Under the pieces are notes generated by a model. The model did no database searches. It saw only the letters and a program-made list of their open reading frames with translations, and was not told the origin of the DNA. 64,000 nucleotides of DNA from Sipunculus nudus (lineage: Eukaryota; Annelida; Sipuncula; Golfingiida; Sipunculidae), in assembly GCA_026874595.1 (NCBI GenBank), contig CM049315.1, forward strand, positions 16,823,664 through 16,887,663, in the 5' to 3' direction. A program made the translations under genes and the position numbers. This document shows, one piece after another, positions 1 to 12,739 of the stretch. Every line of letters begins with the position of its first letter. Positions within the stretch are counted from its first letter, which is position 1.

Positions 1-1850
1 AGGCCCAAGAGGGGTTTGGCGTGCTAGACGACATATAAAGCAAGAGTCAGATTTATCAGAAGACTAAAATATAAAGCAATAGATTTGTTCGGTAATGCTC
101 ATTCGTTTCATTGGAAAAAGCATAGACAGGCAACCTTTTCTGACTCTCTATCTGGCGCTATCAAACCTAATTAAGAAAATTCAGACACCCTACTTTAACC
201 AGCAAACTAATGAAAACAATTACATTTACTCTGTATATATATACATATCTGTCCTAAATATTATCTGTCTGTCTGTCTGTCATGTAATATTAAGCAATAT
301 AAAGCGTAGACAGGAATACTATTCTGGTAGCTGCAGGACATTGGATTTGCTGAAATTTCTGGAAACTGCATGTCTATAGATGGCTTTCACCCACTGGAAA
401 GGAATGATCTCGACCTGTCGCTACAGATCTTTCTGGAGGGGGGGGGGGGGAGGTGGAGCTTACTGATCACTCAGTCAATAATGATTCCAATAAATCCAGT
501 CAATAATTGCTCCCGCGCCAAAAAAACAGAGGCTTTGTTAGCTACATCATAGTCAGCATTAAGTCATGCAACATAGAGCACATGATCTTTGAACACCACT
601 CTAATAAATAGTAACCACTGGACTCAGGGTTGCCCACCCTGTCAAGTAAGATGCTTAGCCTTCGGAGAGAACTACTGGAACTAGGTTCTGTTACATAATT
701 TCAGGTAATAGTGACACACTGACCATGTAAACAGGTTTCATTTATATCAGCAAAACTAAAGGGGAATGATAATGACATTGACTTAGTCCAGGAACTCTTG
801 TACCACACATGTTTACACATGGTCTCCCGGTCAGGAACCTACAGGACAGTACAGGCTCTAAGAGCTGGGACTGCATAATCCCAGGCAACTGGAAATCATA
901 TATCACTGACACCTGAAAATGTCTAAGAGTCAGGACCAGCCCTGTGACTATACCACCTGAGTGTTATAAATCCCTTAGTCATCAATTTGGGCAATGTTGG
1001 TTTTTATGGAAAATGTTATTTTCTGATGGCAGTTAAAAACCAGTTTATAGTCCTGTTGCTAAATCCTCCACTCTCCCGGTCTAGAACTTGCAAACCTTTG
1101 CTTGATACAGAGAGCGAAGAGGCACATCGGGCAATAATAACGCTGAGAGCCGATGGTAACGGTATATAGGGCAGGAGCAACTGAACGGCCATAAAATCTT
1201 GTCGCATCATGCATGTGGTTTAAACAACACATCTCACAGTGGAATAGTCAAAAATTCTAAACACACCTGTTGCTCCACCCAAGACTATTTCGGCAAATGA
1301 ATCATCACAGATTTCCCACGGAGAACAGTTTAAATCTACCTCCAGCGCGGTTGACCTAAAAAGTGAGACTGAGGACCAAGCACCCAGTCTGTCAAAATCT
1401 AAATTATCTGCTTCATCTGGCAGAAATAAGCGTGCTGTAGGTATCGAAGGGCAGCTGCTGCAGCTGTGAGTGTACTGACCAACATACAGGTCTTGGCAAA
1501 TGGCCGGGCCAATCCCAAGACGACACAGCGGATGAGGATCTGGAGCTTGAAGGATTTCTAATGTGCGTTATATAGACCTTTTATTAGAAAAGTCTTATTT
1601 TGTTTGTATTCAAGAATACCATTTGAATGATGTAAACATCTCCTGAACCCAAGTCCAGAGCGAAGAGGTGTAGCGATAAAATGGAACACTTATTTGAGTT
1701 ATCAAACCTCTCCTGTGTAAGATATATCAAATGAGAGAATCATTGGAATCAAGCTATATCGTCAGAATATAGGTACCCCTTGTTTATTTATGATGTATAT
1801 TTTCCTCAATCAAACTATACCACTGAATGTTTTATTGATTCCCTCTAAGA
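1..1850. other. Unrecognised repeat-like sequence
   Basis: No reading frame here resembles a known protein and none exceeds about 95 codons. A run of G occupies 437-450 and a short CTGT repeat lies near 267-282. I see no gene, RNA gene or element end that I can name. Confidence 0.4.
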
Positions 1851-4203
1851 CATTTGTGGACTCGTAAACAGTCAAAGAACTCTTCCTATGAAGGGGATGT
1901 TATACTTGCTGGGGGCATGAATGCTCAGCTGGTAAAATTACGACTAATTGTGGGATGTCTTACGCTATACGTACGGGCTCTATTTATATGTTTCACCCTG
2001 GAGACGGTCGAAATGGTACTCAGGCTGATCATATATGTGTACTTTCAGATATGTAAAAAATGTCAAATGGTGTCATTTGTATGATGACGACATTTTAAAT
2101 ACGTTAGCCAACATGCCTGTTATTGCTCACATTTTTTTTTTCTTCAAAAACTTCATACTTGTTACAGAAAATCAAATAAATGGAACAAAGCTTATATTAA
2201 TGAATATAAGAAAAACTTTAAGAATCTGGCTGACAGTGACAAAATATTTAACGGAGATATTATTACCATTATTTAGTTGAAATGCCAAGGAATATAGTGC
2301 TTAAATAAAGCATGTGAAGGCTGTATCGCTCTTTCGAAATCCTGTAATTATAGAAAATCATAATGGGATTCACAGGTAAAAGAGGCTCATGTGGAGCAAA
2401 AAGGAAAGAGTTAAAAGGATAAATAACGGACGGCCTAAAGTTCTGGATAATCTTTTGCAGATTTGATAAAAATGAAAGCATATGCATTTCATAATGGAGT
2501 ATATGACAGAACAAGCCAGAATTTTGGTGATGGTATATAACGATTTTATAGCGGTTCACTAGAACACGTAGTAGTTGTCCTGATAGTATAATAAACACGA
2601 TGCGCGACATGGACAATATATATACGCAATCAGCGGAGCTGAAAAAATATTGTCACGATCACTTAAGACAACTTTTAAATGAGCAATGTTAGGAGGTAGA
2701 TTATTACGATTACTCTTATAAACAGTTTATTGATACTGAAGTAAGTCGTATTTATCAAACTGCAAATTCTCTTACAGACAGCACGGGAAAAGTTGATGTG
2801 CTATTCACACACGACGATGTTTATGCTGCATGTAGCTCACTCTCAGAAATCACCTGGATTTGACACAATAATGAAAAAGCATATTAAATTTGGTACAAGG
2901 ATTATATCTTAATATCTATGTAAATTTTCTAATAGTATAATAATTATGGTTTTCATTCCAGATTGTTTTAAAATCGGGATTATATTTCCTCTTTACAAAA
3001 GGCAAGAGTAAAGATAAAACAAACTGTAAATCGTACAGGGGGGTTACACTTGTGCCATCGATAAATAAGTTATTTGAAAATTATGTGTGGAGCGGGCTCA
3101 GTAAATGAATAAATTTCCACGGGTTCCATAACAAACTACAACACGCGTGTTGATAGAGACGTGACAGTGTACTCACATCGTTTGTTGTTTTGAGGAGAGT
3201 GATCTATATCATTGTGACAGAGAAAGAAAAGTGTACTCGTGCTTTCTAGATTTGGAATCTGCATTTGATAAGATTTGGTGGAAACGGATTATTGTATAAA
3301 TTGTACTGTATTGGGATATCTAATAGGCTCTGGCATATGTTTCGTAACTGGCTATTCAAAAGTAAATGTTGAATATTGTTTAATGGTGAATGTTCTGACC
3401 AATTTCGAATTGGTACAGGAGTATAAAACAAAGAGGCAATTCGTCCATGTTTTTCATCAGAGTAACATAAACCGATATTCATAATTTTGCAAAGCACGAT
3501 AAAATAGGCCTAATGATAGATAATTTAGGTGTAAGCACTCCTTTTATGGCTAATGGCACTATTTTGTCGGCGAACACTAAAAGGCATGCATCTATAGACA
3601 AAATAATGCAAAGAGTAGATATCTTTAGAGGCGTTGGAGAATAAATATTTCATTAACTAAGACGAAATATATGACATTTGGTGAGTCACAAAAATTTCAA
3701 AACTTCTAAGCTGAGAAAGTGGAAATTGGAAATCTTCATTATTTCTCATTCATTTATTCTATATTCCGGAGCTCCTGGGTGATGTAATTTGTGTTATTTG
3801 TTTGGAAAATATAAAGGACGCTATTATGCATATCATGCTGCGGTGTACGGCATTGCGCCCCACACGTGAGGTGTTATGGGATAAGGTTTTTGTTTCTCTA
3901 TATGCAGACACGATTTTTGAATTATGTTATTTACCGGAAATTGATTTTCTTTTCTGCTTTGGTATACACAGTTCTGTCTTCTTTGATCCTTAGTGTTATG
4001 TAAACTTTCTGCTTTTTTTCTGATTGTGGATATTCTGTATTTCGCAAAATGTTACTTATCACTGATTAGGATGTGTACTGATGTTGTTAACATTTGGATT
4101 TTGTTATAACGCTTGTGTTTTTATTTTAGGTTGCATAATGTTTTATGCTTGGTTGAGCCGTCCAGTATGGAGGAAAATAAAGATCCATCCATCAATCAAT
4201 CAA
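1850..4203 (+). pseudogene. Decayed non-LTR retrotransposon (LINE)
   Basis: Conceptual translation across several frames gives reverse-transcriptase landmarks in order. The stretch at about 2955-3080 reads like the RT entry block (IPDCFKIGIIFPLYK, then SYRGVTLVPSINKLFEN with frameshifts). At about 3231-3281 the frame reads FLDLESAFDKIWW, the motif A region of LINE RTs. The segment at about 3788-3900 (ICLENIKDAIMHIMLRC, then LWDKVF) resembles the zinc-knuckle-like C-terminus. The 3' end is an AAATAAAG followed by a short ATCC/AATC tail at 4170-4203. Stops and frameshifts are scattered throughout, so it is inactive. The 5' limit is uncertain; pieces resembling the inter-domain region begin near 2600. 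The clade cannot be settled by eye; it looks jockey- or CR1-like. Confidence 0.75.
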
Positions 4204-6360
4204 TGACAACCAAGACAACATTGTATTTTGTCTACTTATATGATTTGTGACCTCCTAATTGCAAACGTAAGCAGACAAGCGGCTATTAGATAAACCTGTT
4301 GCACCTGTAAGCTGCCATCTGGGTTGCCTCTATCATATCTCATTATTATATAGCCCCGCTGTCAGCAACAGAGTTTGTATGTATAGTGCCAAGAACCCGG
4401 CAACAAAGCTACCAGACTGAACCTTGCCAGTCATAACCCTCAGTGAGTCAGTCATTGCTCAAGAAGAAATTCCGGAAGGCAACGCTGGGGCATACCTTTT
4501 GGCACAAATAGTATCCTACTATAAACTGAGTATTTGGGCGTGGTCCAAAAAAGCTTTATTCCGAATAAAACTTGCTGCTACACCTCAAATTGCGGCCAAA
4601 CTCTCCCCGAAGATATATTCTCGCCTGGACGCTGCCTCTCAGTACTTTCGAGTCGCATCTCCACGCCATTATCGAACCCTGGCAGGTTTATGTCTCACTG
4701 TTTTTCGAAACTCCTAATGGGGCAACCCATTTCCGAACACACTTAAACAAGGATGTGTGAGGTCGTAAGCCGAAATTATGGGTATTCCGCTATTTAACAT
4801 AAAATTACGTTCCACGCATACGAAATTTTCTCCACATTCTTGAGAGTTTGCACACTGCAACTCACAACGCCACAATTTGGTTATACCTGTAAGGGGTAAC
4901 TATTTTGGTAAATAAATTTGACATTGAAAGAATTCAACTTTTTTCTTTATATATATCATTATTTGAGAAAAAATACAATTGATACATTTGTTAATTTTGG
5001 ACACATTTGAATTTTCTTGAAAGGATTTACCATTCGCGCGTTCGTTCACCATGCACGAATGTAACGTTCTCGTACTGGCTACTGACTTATCCAACTGACA
5101 CTCACACATAACCTTGAGTGACTCATGGTTCAGGAAGCCATGCCTCGGGAGCATTCACCTACCTTACTTCAGAAATAGCAGAAATACAATACCTTTCCGT
5201 GCGCATGCGCTATTGCTGCTAGTTTGTCTTGGTTTGTCATGTCTCATCCCCAAAGGTAAAGTATGGGCTTCATCTTTGCTATAATTTTGCACCTCGTTTA
5301 AATGGACTCTGTTTCCTTTGGAAATTACTATTGACAGATGAAAGCAACTGAAAGCCTTATGATGGGATACCTTACGAGGTCTAAATTAAACGACATTTAA
5401 TCTTTACATTCTGTCCACACGGTACGCTGTAATTAAATCAATTAAGCGCAAGTGCATTATATTCTCCTACCAGTACTTGAATTTTTATTTCTGCGTTCAC
5501 ATTATGTAACCCTCGTATATATGGTGTCAAATACAAAAATAATATTTTTAGTAAAATTTAAATGGCCGAAGTCCGACAGATCGTGATGATCTGGTTTGCA
5601 GTCCGTTCAGCCCATATTTAAATATGGAACTGCATGGAAAATGCCTTCACGTTAAATCTTATGTGATGTTCATATATCCCCAATAATAGAAAATGTTGTT
5701 ATTAATCTATATACTCAACAAACTTTCTTTGCTCTATATAACTATCGGTAAATAAACATTGGCCAGAGACCGGTTCAAATTAGACATGTATCCCTTTGGA
5801 CAATACCATTATTACATACCCTTTCGAAAATTGACATTATTCAGATATTCCTTCTCTAACAAAAACTGCCTTAATACCATACGTAACCGTTTGAAAATGG
5901 CTTTTTTTTCGCATACTTTGCCTTTAGAAAAATGTCATTATTTAGTCCCCTTTTTCCACCTGTGGTCTATAATCACTTCTTAGTGGTGTACATCTGAATT
6001 TATCCAGCAGTGAATGGATTGGTTGCCCGCTATATTGGCCAGAATCGAATTAGAATAACGACTCATTATGCTTGGAACAAACGACAAACGCATGCTGTAT
6101 GATTTCGGAAAGGCAGCCCGAAAATTATATCTAATAATAAGAAAACCGTTGTCAGTATAACATTGTATGCCGATACTATACATACAGTTTCGATGATTAT
6201 AAACATGTTGATATAAACAAAACAAGCAGCCTGTTTGCGGTGAAATCCACGTTTACGGGCCTATTTTTAGGGATCCAAGGGATTCCCTTTGATTTATAAA
6301 GGTCAGATAGGGGATAAGGCCTCTTTTAATAGTCTAGGTTCCGTCAGTCAGGCTATTAAT
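4204..6360. other. No recognised gene
   Basis: The longest frame here (4424-4717, 97 codons) and its overlapping frames match nothing I know and have no splice-site or codon-use support. The rest is AT-rich sequence with no clear element ends. Confidence 0.35.
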
Positions 6361-6367
6361 ATATATA

Positions 6368-6370
<3 letters not shown>

Positions 6371-6430
<60 letters not shown>
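6371..6430. repeat. (AT)n microsatellite
   Basis: About 60 bp of uninterrupted AT dinucleotide. It produces an artefactual YIYIYI reading frame on the minus strand. Confidence 0.95.
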
Positions 6431-6433
<3 letters not shown>

Positions 6434-6784
6434 ACTGAGGCCATAACCAGCTCAGAGGTACATAGAAAGTATTTATATCGAATAATGTACATGACAACAA
6501 ATTGACGTGACACCATCGGATATTTCCTGAAACGAGGTCATTAGGACCCTACGAGCCTCATAGACAAACGGGTAAAAACGATTTCATGTTTATGACCATC
6601 ATACTTACACCCACCTATCGCAATTATGAGCACTATTTTTGCCTTCACAAGCCCATCAAAGCGACTGATATTTACCTTAATCATGCAAAAACGTTCGCAG
6701 GCACGGTGTATATACGAAGCGTGGGAGTGGGAAATCATTGGACACAGCAGGAAGAAGAAATATTAATAAGACTCGATTTCGAGG

Positions 6785-7915
6785 TTCTGTTCTCGGCCTA
6801 TTGTCTTGGTGTCGGGTTCTCGGTCTTTTGTCTTGGTGTCAGGTCCTCGCCCTCTTGTCTTGTTGTTGACTCCTCATGTCTTATTGTTAGGCCCTGGCCC
6901 TCTTGTCTTTGTTTTTATGTCCTCAGCCTCTTGTCTTGTTGCTAGGTCCTCGGCCTCTTGTCTTGGGTTTGATCCTCATCCTCTTATTTTGTTTTTAGGT
7001 CCTCGGCCTCTTGTCTTGGGTTTGATCCTCATCCTCTTGTCTTGTTTTTAGGTCCTCGGCCTTTTGTTTTTGGTTGATCCTCATCCTCTTGTCTTGTTGT
7101 TGGGTCTTCGGCCTCTTGTCTTTTGTCTGCTCCTCGTCCTCTTATCATGTTGTTGGGTCCTCGGCCTCTTGTCTTGGGTTTGATCCTCATCCTCTTGTCT
7201 TGTTTTTAGGTCCTCGGCCTTTTGTTTTTGGTTAATCCTCATCCTCTTGTCTTGTTGTTGGGTCTTCGGCCTCTTGTCTTTTGTCTGCTCCTCATCCTCT
7301 TATCTTGTTGTTGGGTCCTCGGCCTCTTGTCTTGGGTTTGATCCTCATTCTCATATCTTGTTGTTTGGTCCGCGGCCTCTTGTCTAGGGGTCGGGTCCTT
7401 AGCCCCTTGTCTTGTTGTTAGAACCTCGACCTTTTCGTTTAATGTCGAGTCTCTAGGTTTATTTTCGGGTCCTCGGCCTCTTGCCTAGTTGTCTGGTTCT
7501 CAGCCTCTTGTCTTGGTTTTGGATCCTCGGCCTCTTGATAGAGTGTCGAGTTCTCGGCCTCTTGTGTTATTGTCGGCTACTCCGCCTGTTTCTAAGTGTC
7601 AGGTCCTCTGCCTATTGTCTTGATGTCTGGTTCTCGGCCTCGTTTCTTGGTACCGGGGGCTCGGCCTCTTGTCTTGTTGTTTGGTCTTAGGCCTTGTATC
7701 TTAGTGTCTTATTGTCCGGTCCTCTTGTCTTGTTGTCGGGTCCTCTGTCCCTTGTCTAAGTGTCAGGTCCTCGGGCTCTTGTCTTGGTGTATGGTCCTCG
7801 GCCTCTTGTCCTGGTTTTGGGTCCTCTGCCTCTTGTTACATTTTCGGGTCTCGGCCTCTTGTCTTGTTGTTGGTTCCTCTTGTCTTGTTGTTTTGCTCCT
7901 CTGTTTTGGTAGTTC
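6785..7915. repeat. 27-bp minisatellite with ~159-bp higher-order unit
   Basis: About 1.1 kb of degenerate tandem repeats on the theme GGTCCTCGGCCTCTTGTCTT plus a variable TTGT-rich remainder, about 27 bp per unit. Between roughly 6998 and 7340 the units form a higher-order pattern: the same run of unit variants restarts near 6998, 7155 and 7315, a spacing of about 159 bp. The strand is strongly asymmetric, pyrimidine-rich on the plus strand. Because the unit is a multiple of three, several frames stay open; I do not regard these as genes. Confidence 0.9.
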
Positions 7916-7919
7916 GACA

Positions 7920-10370
7920 TGCAGGCTAAATTAACAGGTTCCACAACAGAATGATTTCATAATTTGTTGTTATACCTCACAAAACATTGCGAAAAATACA
8001 CATTTAGGGCCTGCCAGGTTGTACAATGACAAACAGATTGAACATCTAAATTCCTCTGCTGGTTTCATCCTCGTTTATGTAACCATGATGAAACCTGCAC
8101 GGCTACAGCTGAAACGGGATTGTTAAGTATTATCAGAAAATTGACAATTTAACTTTGTATAAAACCTTGTGTAACAGAAATGTGCGATTTAATGTTGTTA
8201 CTTAATGGCAAACCTCGTCATAAAATCTTATTGTACATTTTCATTTCGGTAACCAAGCCCATTAGAAATTTTATCACCCGAGGAGTGTTTCATTTCTGTT
8301 TACAGGTTACCATTTATGTAGGGGCTATAAAAAAAGATATGACACATGCAATAATAAATAAGGAGTAACCCTTTGTTGTAATAAATATCCCCTTCAGAGG
8401 CTGTATTATATCATTACACCCCCAGTACAATGTTAGTGATGTTTAAATGAGAACAACAGGAACTACTGTATCGATCATCAATACATTGTACGACGTCAAT
8501 CAGAAAAAAAACACTGCTTTATACTTCATTCCCCTTCTTAGTTTTTTTTTTTATTACCAGACATCTCGCTTTGGAATGCCTTCGTCGTTATATACTCAAG
8601 ATCATTATAAAATACTTCATCAGTCACCCCGCTGCACTGTATAATATAGATGAAGAATGACGCTGCGTCAAACGTCATATCCCTTACATGTCCGGTTTAT
8701 TCATTTCCTGACTCCTGTCTGTACAATTGTTTGGACTGTCCAGAAAAGAACAGTAGGAACTATTTTATCAATCATCACTCTGTAAAATAATGTTCATAAA
8801 TCTGCAACCGGCCATGAAACTGCAGGCAAACTGTACTGGATTTGAGCCACTGCCAAGGAAAACGAACATCTTGCTAGCAGCATGAATGCTGTTGTTATTC
8901 ATATTATCAGGCAGTACATCTGCTTATCGTTGCGTTTTTTCTTCACTGTATTTTCACACGTTTGCTTAAAGAAGTATGTAAACAGACTTAGTAATTGAAA
9001 ATCGCTGTCGAGTCAGATTCTCCACATTCTGTTGGGTGTTGATGCCGGAAGCGTCTTTGATTTCTCGTCTACTCAGATTGAATACAGATTGTTCACAGGT
9101 GGCGGTATCTGAGGAATGAGGAATCCTATCTCTATGTATGATCTGACTCAAACTTGATTTTAACAAGTAGTTATAAATGAAAAAAATGTATATAAATTAG
9201 TGTAGACGAGTGCAAGCTTCTACAGTCAATGCAAGCTGCAAAATGTGATATCAGAGTAAAATTCTTAGAGTGAGAGTCTTTTGGAGTCCAAATAAAAAAA
9301 AAATCTTTAATCAAAACATTTTTTAATAGGACTTAGAAATTTTCATACGCTTTGTGAACTTATGTCACTTTGCATTTTCTTAGTTATATTTAAGAGTGCA
9401 TTTATAAAGCTTGCATTATTTAGTCCGAAATCGTTCTGCCATATCTGGCGAATAGTTCTTAAATATTTTATTATCACAGTTGAGGTATGTAAGCATACAT
9501 GAGTATGATACGGCTACATTATAACTCAGCATGTGTCAGACGCTGACGAAACACACCGCCATTTGGCGGGAATTCAATGAACGCTGGGAATGCCTGTTCC
9601 TTTTCTACCCAGTTCCGCAGCTGTCTGACACTAAGTTTAATCATATTGCCAGAAAAACTGCCCTACCTCAGTGAAAGCAGGGATTACTTATATTTGACCG
9701 GCCGTTTATTGGGACACCGGGTATATATCTTGGCGTTTGCTCCTGAACATGAAGGGGGGCATTTTTAGATAGATCAGGTGTTACATTCGATATATTTGTT
9801 TTATTCTGCGCACACAAATAACCACGAGGCACATCCCTCCTGTGGCTGCAAATGATCAGTTACTATTTTTAGAGCTCTGGTTACCCGATTCAGCTGCTTC
9901 TGAAATTTCTGGATATTTATAGTCGCTGTTACACCCCGTTCATCTGATTAAAACACTAGACCCTCCCTTGCTTGCGATTGCCGGGGGCGAGCAAATACCC
10001 TGAAACAAGTGGCTGAGTTGTCTCAAGTAGTTTGCACCTGGTTTGACCTAGAGTCAAGGTCAAAGACTATCATGTGCGACAAAGGCTTTTGATTCACAGC
10101 CCTGCCATAGTACGTACAAATGGCTGTTTTAAGTTACAGCTACCGCTATTTTATACTTTCTTTTATGGTTGTCAAACCGAGGTTCAAGTTTACACTGGGT
10201 GGTGTCACACATGCTGCCACTAGACTTATAAACAATGTAGGACTTATACAATCCTTGTAATTTCATCACTGAGGTTGGTTTAGTTTACTCTTGCATCCTT
10301 TTTTACGGAAACCACATATTCACGGGGACAGAGTATAGGATCTCTTTCTAAAGAAAGTAGGTATAATGTG
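7920..10370. other. No recognised gene
   Basis: Only short frames occur (under 70 codons) and none resembles a known family. I saw no element termini or tRNA-like sequence. The region is AT-rich with ordinary base runs. Confidence 0.35.
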
Positions 10371-10374
10371 GACA

Positions 10375-10790
10375 TGCATCCTCCTTGCCTCCGCAAGGAG
10401 GATGTGCAGGGCGGATCAAGGATTTTGGAAAAAAGAGTGGCGGGGGGACCAAGGAGGACGTGAGAAAAGCCTTATAAAAGGTCCCCGTGTCTGGAAATGG
10501 GGGGGGGGGGGTCCAAGCCACAAAATTTCGTCCGAAACCCTTAAAATAGAATGCGGCGGATGAAAGGGTGGGGGAGTCTGGACTCCCTGGACCTCCCCCC
10601 CCCCCCCCCCTCCGGATCCGCTTTGGTATGCGTTCATCCACGTCTGTGTGTGTGTGTGAGTCTGTTTGTTCACAATAAAACTCACAAAGGAATATCATGA
10701 AATTTTCAGAGCATTTCGGGTGGTATTGACCAAAAAACTCATGACGAATCGATGACATTTTTATGTTGCTCCGGCACATGATCTAGGACA
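10375..10790. mobile_element. MITE-like CCTCCGCC element carrying a nested insertion
   Basis: The left part is a hairpin at about 10375-10403 (arms CATCCTCCTTGC and GCAAGGAGGATG). The right part, 10627-10790, contains GTTTGTTCACAATAAAACTC and ATGAAATTTTCAGAGCATTTCGGG-type sequence, similar to 54785-54940. A second element (10406-10626) separates the two halves. The family appears again at 22241-22350 and 54765-55035. The right end is not sharply visible here. Confidence 0.55.
10406..10626. mobile_element. GGATCC MITE-like element, copy 1
   Basis: The left end GGGCGGATCAAGGATTTTGG and right end CCGGATCCGC are imperfect inverted repeats. Internal landmarks shared with the copies at 18770-18915 and 61443-61640 are CCTTATAAAAGG, GTCCAAGCCACAAAATT and GTCTGGACTCCCTGGACC. 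It contains a G run at 10500-10510 and a C run at 10595-10610. It has no coding capacity and is presumably non-autonomous. Confidence 0.65.
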
Positions 10791-10796
10791 TAAGTG

Positions 10797-11395
10797 AAAA
10801 AATTTTATCCGCCTTGGCGAAATTATAATCTGCCTGGGCGAAATTATTATCTGCCCGGGCGGGTTATTATTTCGTCAAGGCAGTATAACCTAGCGAATCA
10901 TCATGTTTCCTTGACAATATATATATCCGCCGGCAGGAATATTTGCCCTGGCGAATTACTATTTCGCCCGGCGAATAATAATATGAACAGAACAAAAAAT
11001 TGCAGTTGCTCTTCAATAGACAAAGCAACTGATAATAAATCATTTTGTCCTTTTTTGACCAATGATTATTCTGTGGTTAAGTGCTAAACACAAAAGTATT
11101 TTTTAAGTTAATCCCATCTTAAATATAGATGAATATTTTCCGGTTGATTCCTTTAACAAGACAGAAATGTTATAAAACGTGCAGTGTGACGTTGAGTCCT
11201 TGAAGTGTTTCTTTAGTTGTGCACCTCCTTTTGAAATATTAGCCTAAGGTCCTAACGTTAGGCCGACATCTCTTTAACAGTCGGTTATTTCGCTCAGACG
11301 AAATAGTAATCAGCCCTGGCGAAAAGAGTATTCCGACTGGGCGAAAAAGTAATCCGCCTGGGCGAAATAGTAATCCGCCTGGGAAAAATAATACA
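10797..11395. repeat. Two clusters of ~21-bp GGGCGAAAT repeats
   Basis: Units of the form CCGCCTGGGCGAAATTATAA recur at 10800-10975 and again at 11288-11395, in the same orientation, with a few inverted units such as CTATTTCGCCCGG. The 300 bp between is unrelated AT-rich sequence. The arrangement resembles a non-autonomous element with repeat-rich ends, but no terminal inverted repeat or target duplication is clear. Confidence 0.6.
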
Positions 11396-11449
11396 TTTTT
11401 TTTACCAATATCCTAAATATGCTTATATGTAGGTTTGCCATCGCTGTCG

Positions 11450-12010
11450 GTCTAGATCGACATTGTTCATGGTCTGGATTGACATGGCCTGGATTGACAT
11501 GGTCTGGATTGACATGGACTGGATTGACATCGCAACTTGTTTGGATTAACAACGCTTAAAGTTTGAATCGACATCGTTCTATAGCCCTGTAAAGGTGGTT
11601 AACTAGTATTTAGGTTTGTTACTAAAATAAATAAATAAAACATGATTCCATGCACCGATACACGTTACTGCCGGTCGGCTTTATTACTATTTGCGGAAAG
11701 AGAAAAGTTAATCAATTATATATTTTGCCGCGAGGTAGCAGTACCCGTTCTAAGCGTTGCAATGAGAGCAAGTTTGATTTATCTGTCCGATACAGCAATT
11801 AAGTCTTAACTATTGCGTCGACTGGGTCTATATGTGAATTGATATCGCTCGTCGTCTCTCAGAATAGACATGTCTCTTTGGACACGATGGACGTCTTTCG
11901 TAGTCTGGTTTGACTTCACTCTTCGACACGATAGACGTCGCTCATGGCTCGTTTCGAGTCTGACATCGCTCGTGGTCTGGATCAGTATCTATTGTGTTGA
12001 TTCATACCAG
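11450..12010. repeat. Degenerate short tandem repeats around GGATTGACATGGTCT
   Basis: Four near-perfect 15-bp units (GGATTGACATGGTCT) lie at about 11470-11535. Looser units with GACATCGCTCGTGGTCTGG, separated by other sequence, appear at 11840-11990. They look like one old minisatellite split by about 250 bp of unrelated sequence. No gene is seen. Confidence 0.6.
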
Positions 12011-12125
12011 AATGATCAGGTTCACGATCCGGATTATTTGCTACTGCGGATACGGTCTTATAACAACAATCATTGAGCATCCGCCAAAGCCAAAACTTAA
12101 CCCTTCGTATAAACCAGATGTGTGT

Positions 12126-12128
<3 letters not shown>

Positions 12129-12162
<34 letters not shown>
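12129..12162. repeat. (AT)n microsatellite
   Basis: A 34-bp AT dinucleotide run. Confidence 0.9.
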
Positions 12163-12163
<1 letters not shown>

Positions 12164-12242
12164 TTATTAATTCTTTCCGCAATTGCAGAGCCTGGCTGAT
12201 AGTAACAATTTTCGCTGTAGGTGTCAGCATCGGTTACTCTTC

Positions 12243-12597
12243 ATTTTAAAAAGGTAAAGGTAAAGGTTAGGGTTTATAGTCTGATATCACTGAACATGTC
12301 AGTCTCATCCGACTTTACACTTTGCCTTCCTGGCCTTTCGGGCCTGTTCATCCTTGTAGCTTTTTTTTCGGCTCTCCGGGGAGCATACAACCCAAGCAGC
12401 CATAACAGGCGCTAGAAGGTTATTAGTTCTACATTTGCCTTCCTCCCGTGACCAGTAGCCATTCACTCCTGGGTCGAGAGAGCCTTGGTAAAGACTTTGG
12501 CTAGGAGTCTTAGCGCAGACGGCGGTCAGGTCGGGACGTGAACCCACAACCTTGCGGTCACAAGTCCAGCGCACTAACCATTACGCCAACACGCTTT
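12243..12597 (-). mobile_element. tRNA-derived SINE
   Basis: Read on the minus strand, the head is tRNA-like. An A-box region TGGCGTAATGGTTAGTGCGC lies at about 12569-12588 and a B box GGGTTCACGTCCC at 12533-12545. About 270 bp of non-tRNA body follows and the element ends in a short ACCTTT repeat at 12245-12270. The head lacks a proper acceptor stem partner and continues into SINE body, so this is not a functional tRNA gene. Pol III internal promoter boxes are present. Target duplications are not obvious. Confidence 0.8.
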
Positions 12598-12694
12598 AAC
12601 AAGATAAGATGCCACTCTTTGTTTCTAGGCCTCACGACTCTATGGAAATTATTGAAACATATCAGTTCATCCATATATACAAACATCCATACAA

Positions 12695-12699
<5 letters not shown>

Positions 12700-12736
<37 letters not shown>
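12700..12736. repeat. (GA)n microsatellite
   Basis: About 36 bp of GA dinucleotide repeat. Confidence 0.9.
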
Positions 12737-12737
<1 letters not shown>

Positions 12738-12739
12738 GG

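Noticed and set aside
6586-7934. Frames of 60-120 codons rich in leucine, glycine and proline
   Set aside because: They are translations of the 27-bp minisatellite in several frames at once.
10348-10779. 143-codon minus-strand frame rich in proline and glycine
   Set aside because: It follows G/C runs and MITE sequence with no coding signature.
12530-12597. A functional tRNA gene on the minus strand
   Set aside because: The A and B boxes are good, but the sequence runs on into a SINE body with an ACCTTT tail and lacks a proper acceptor stem.
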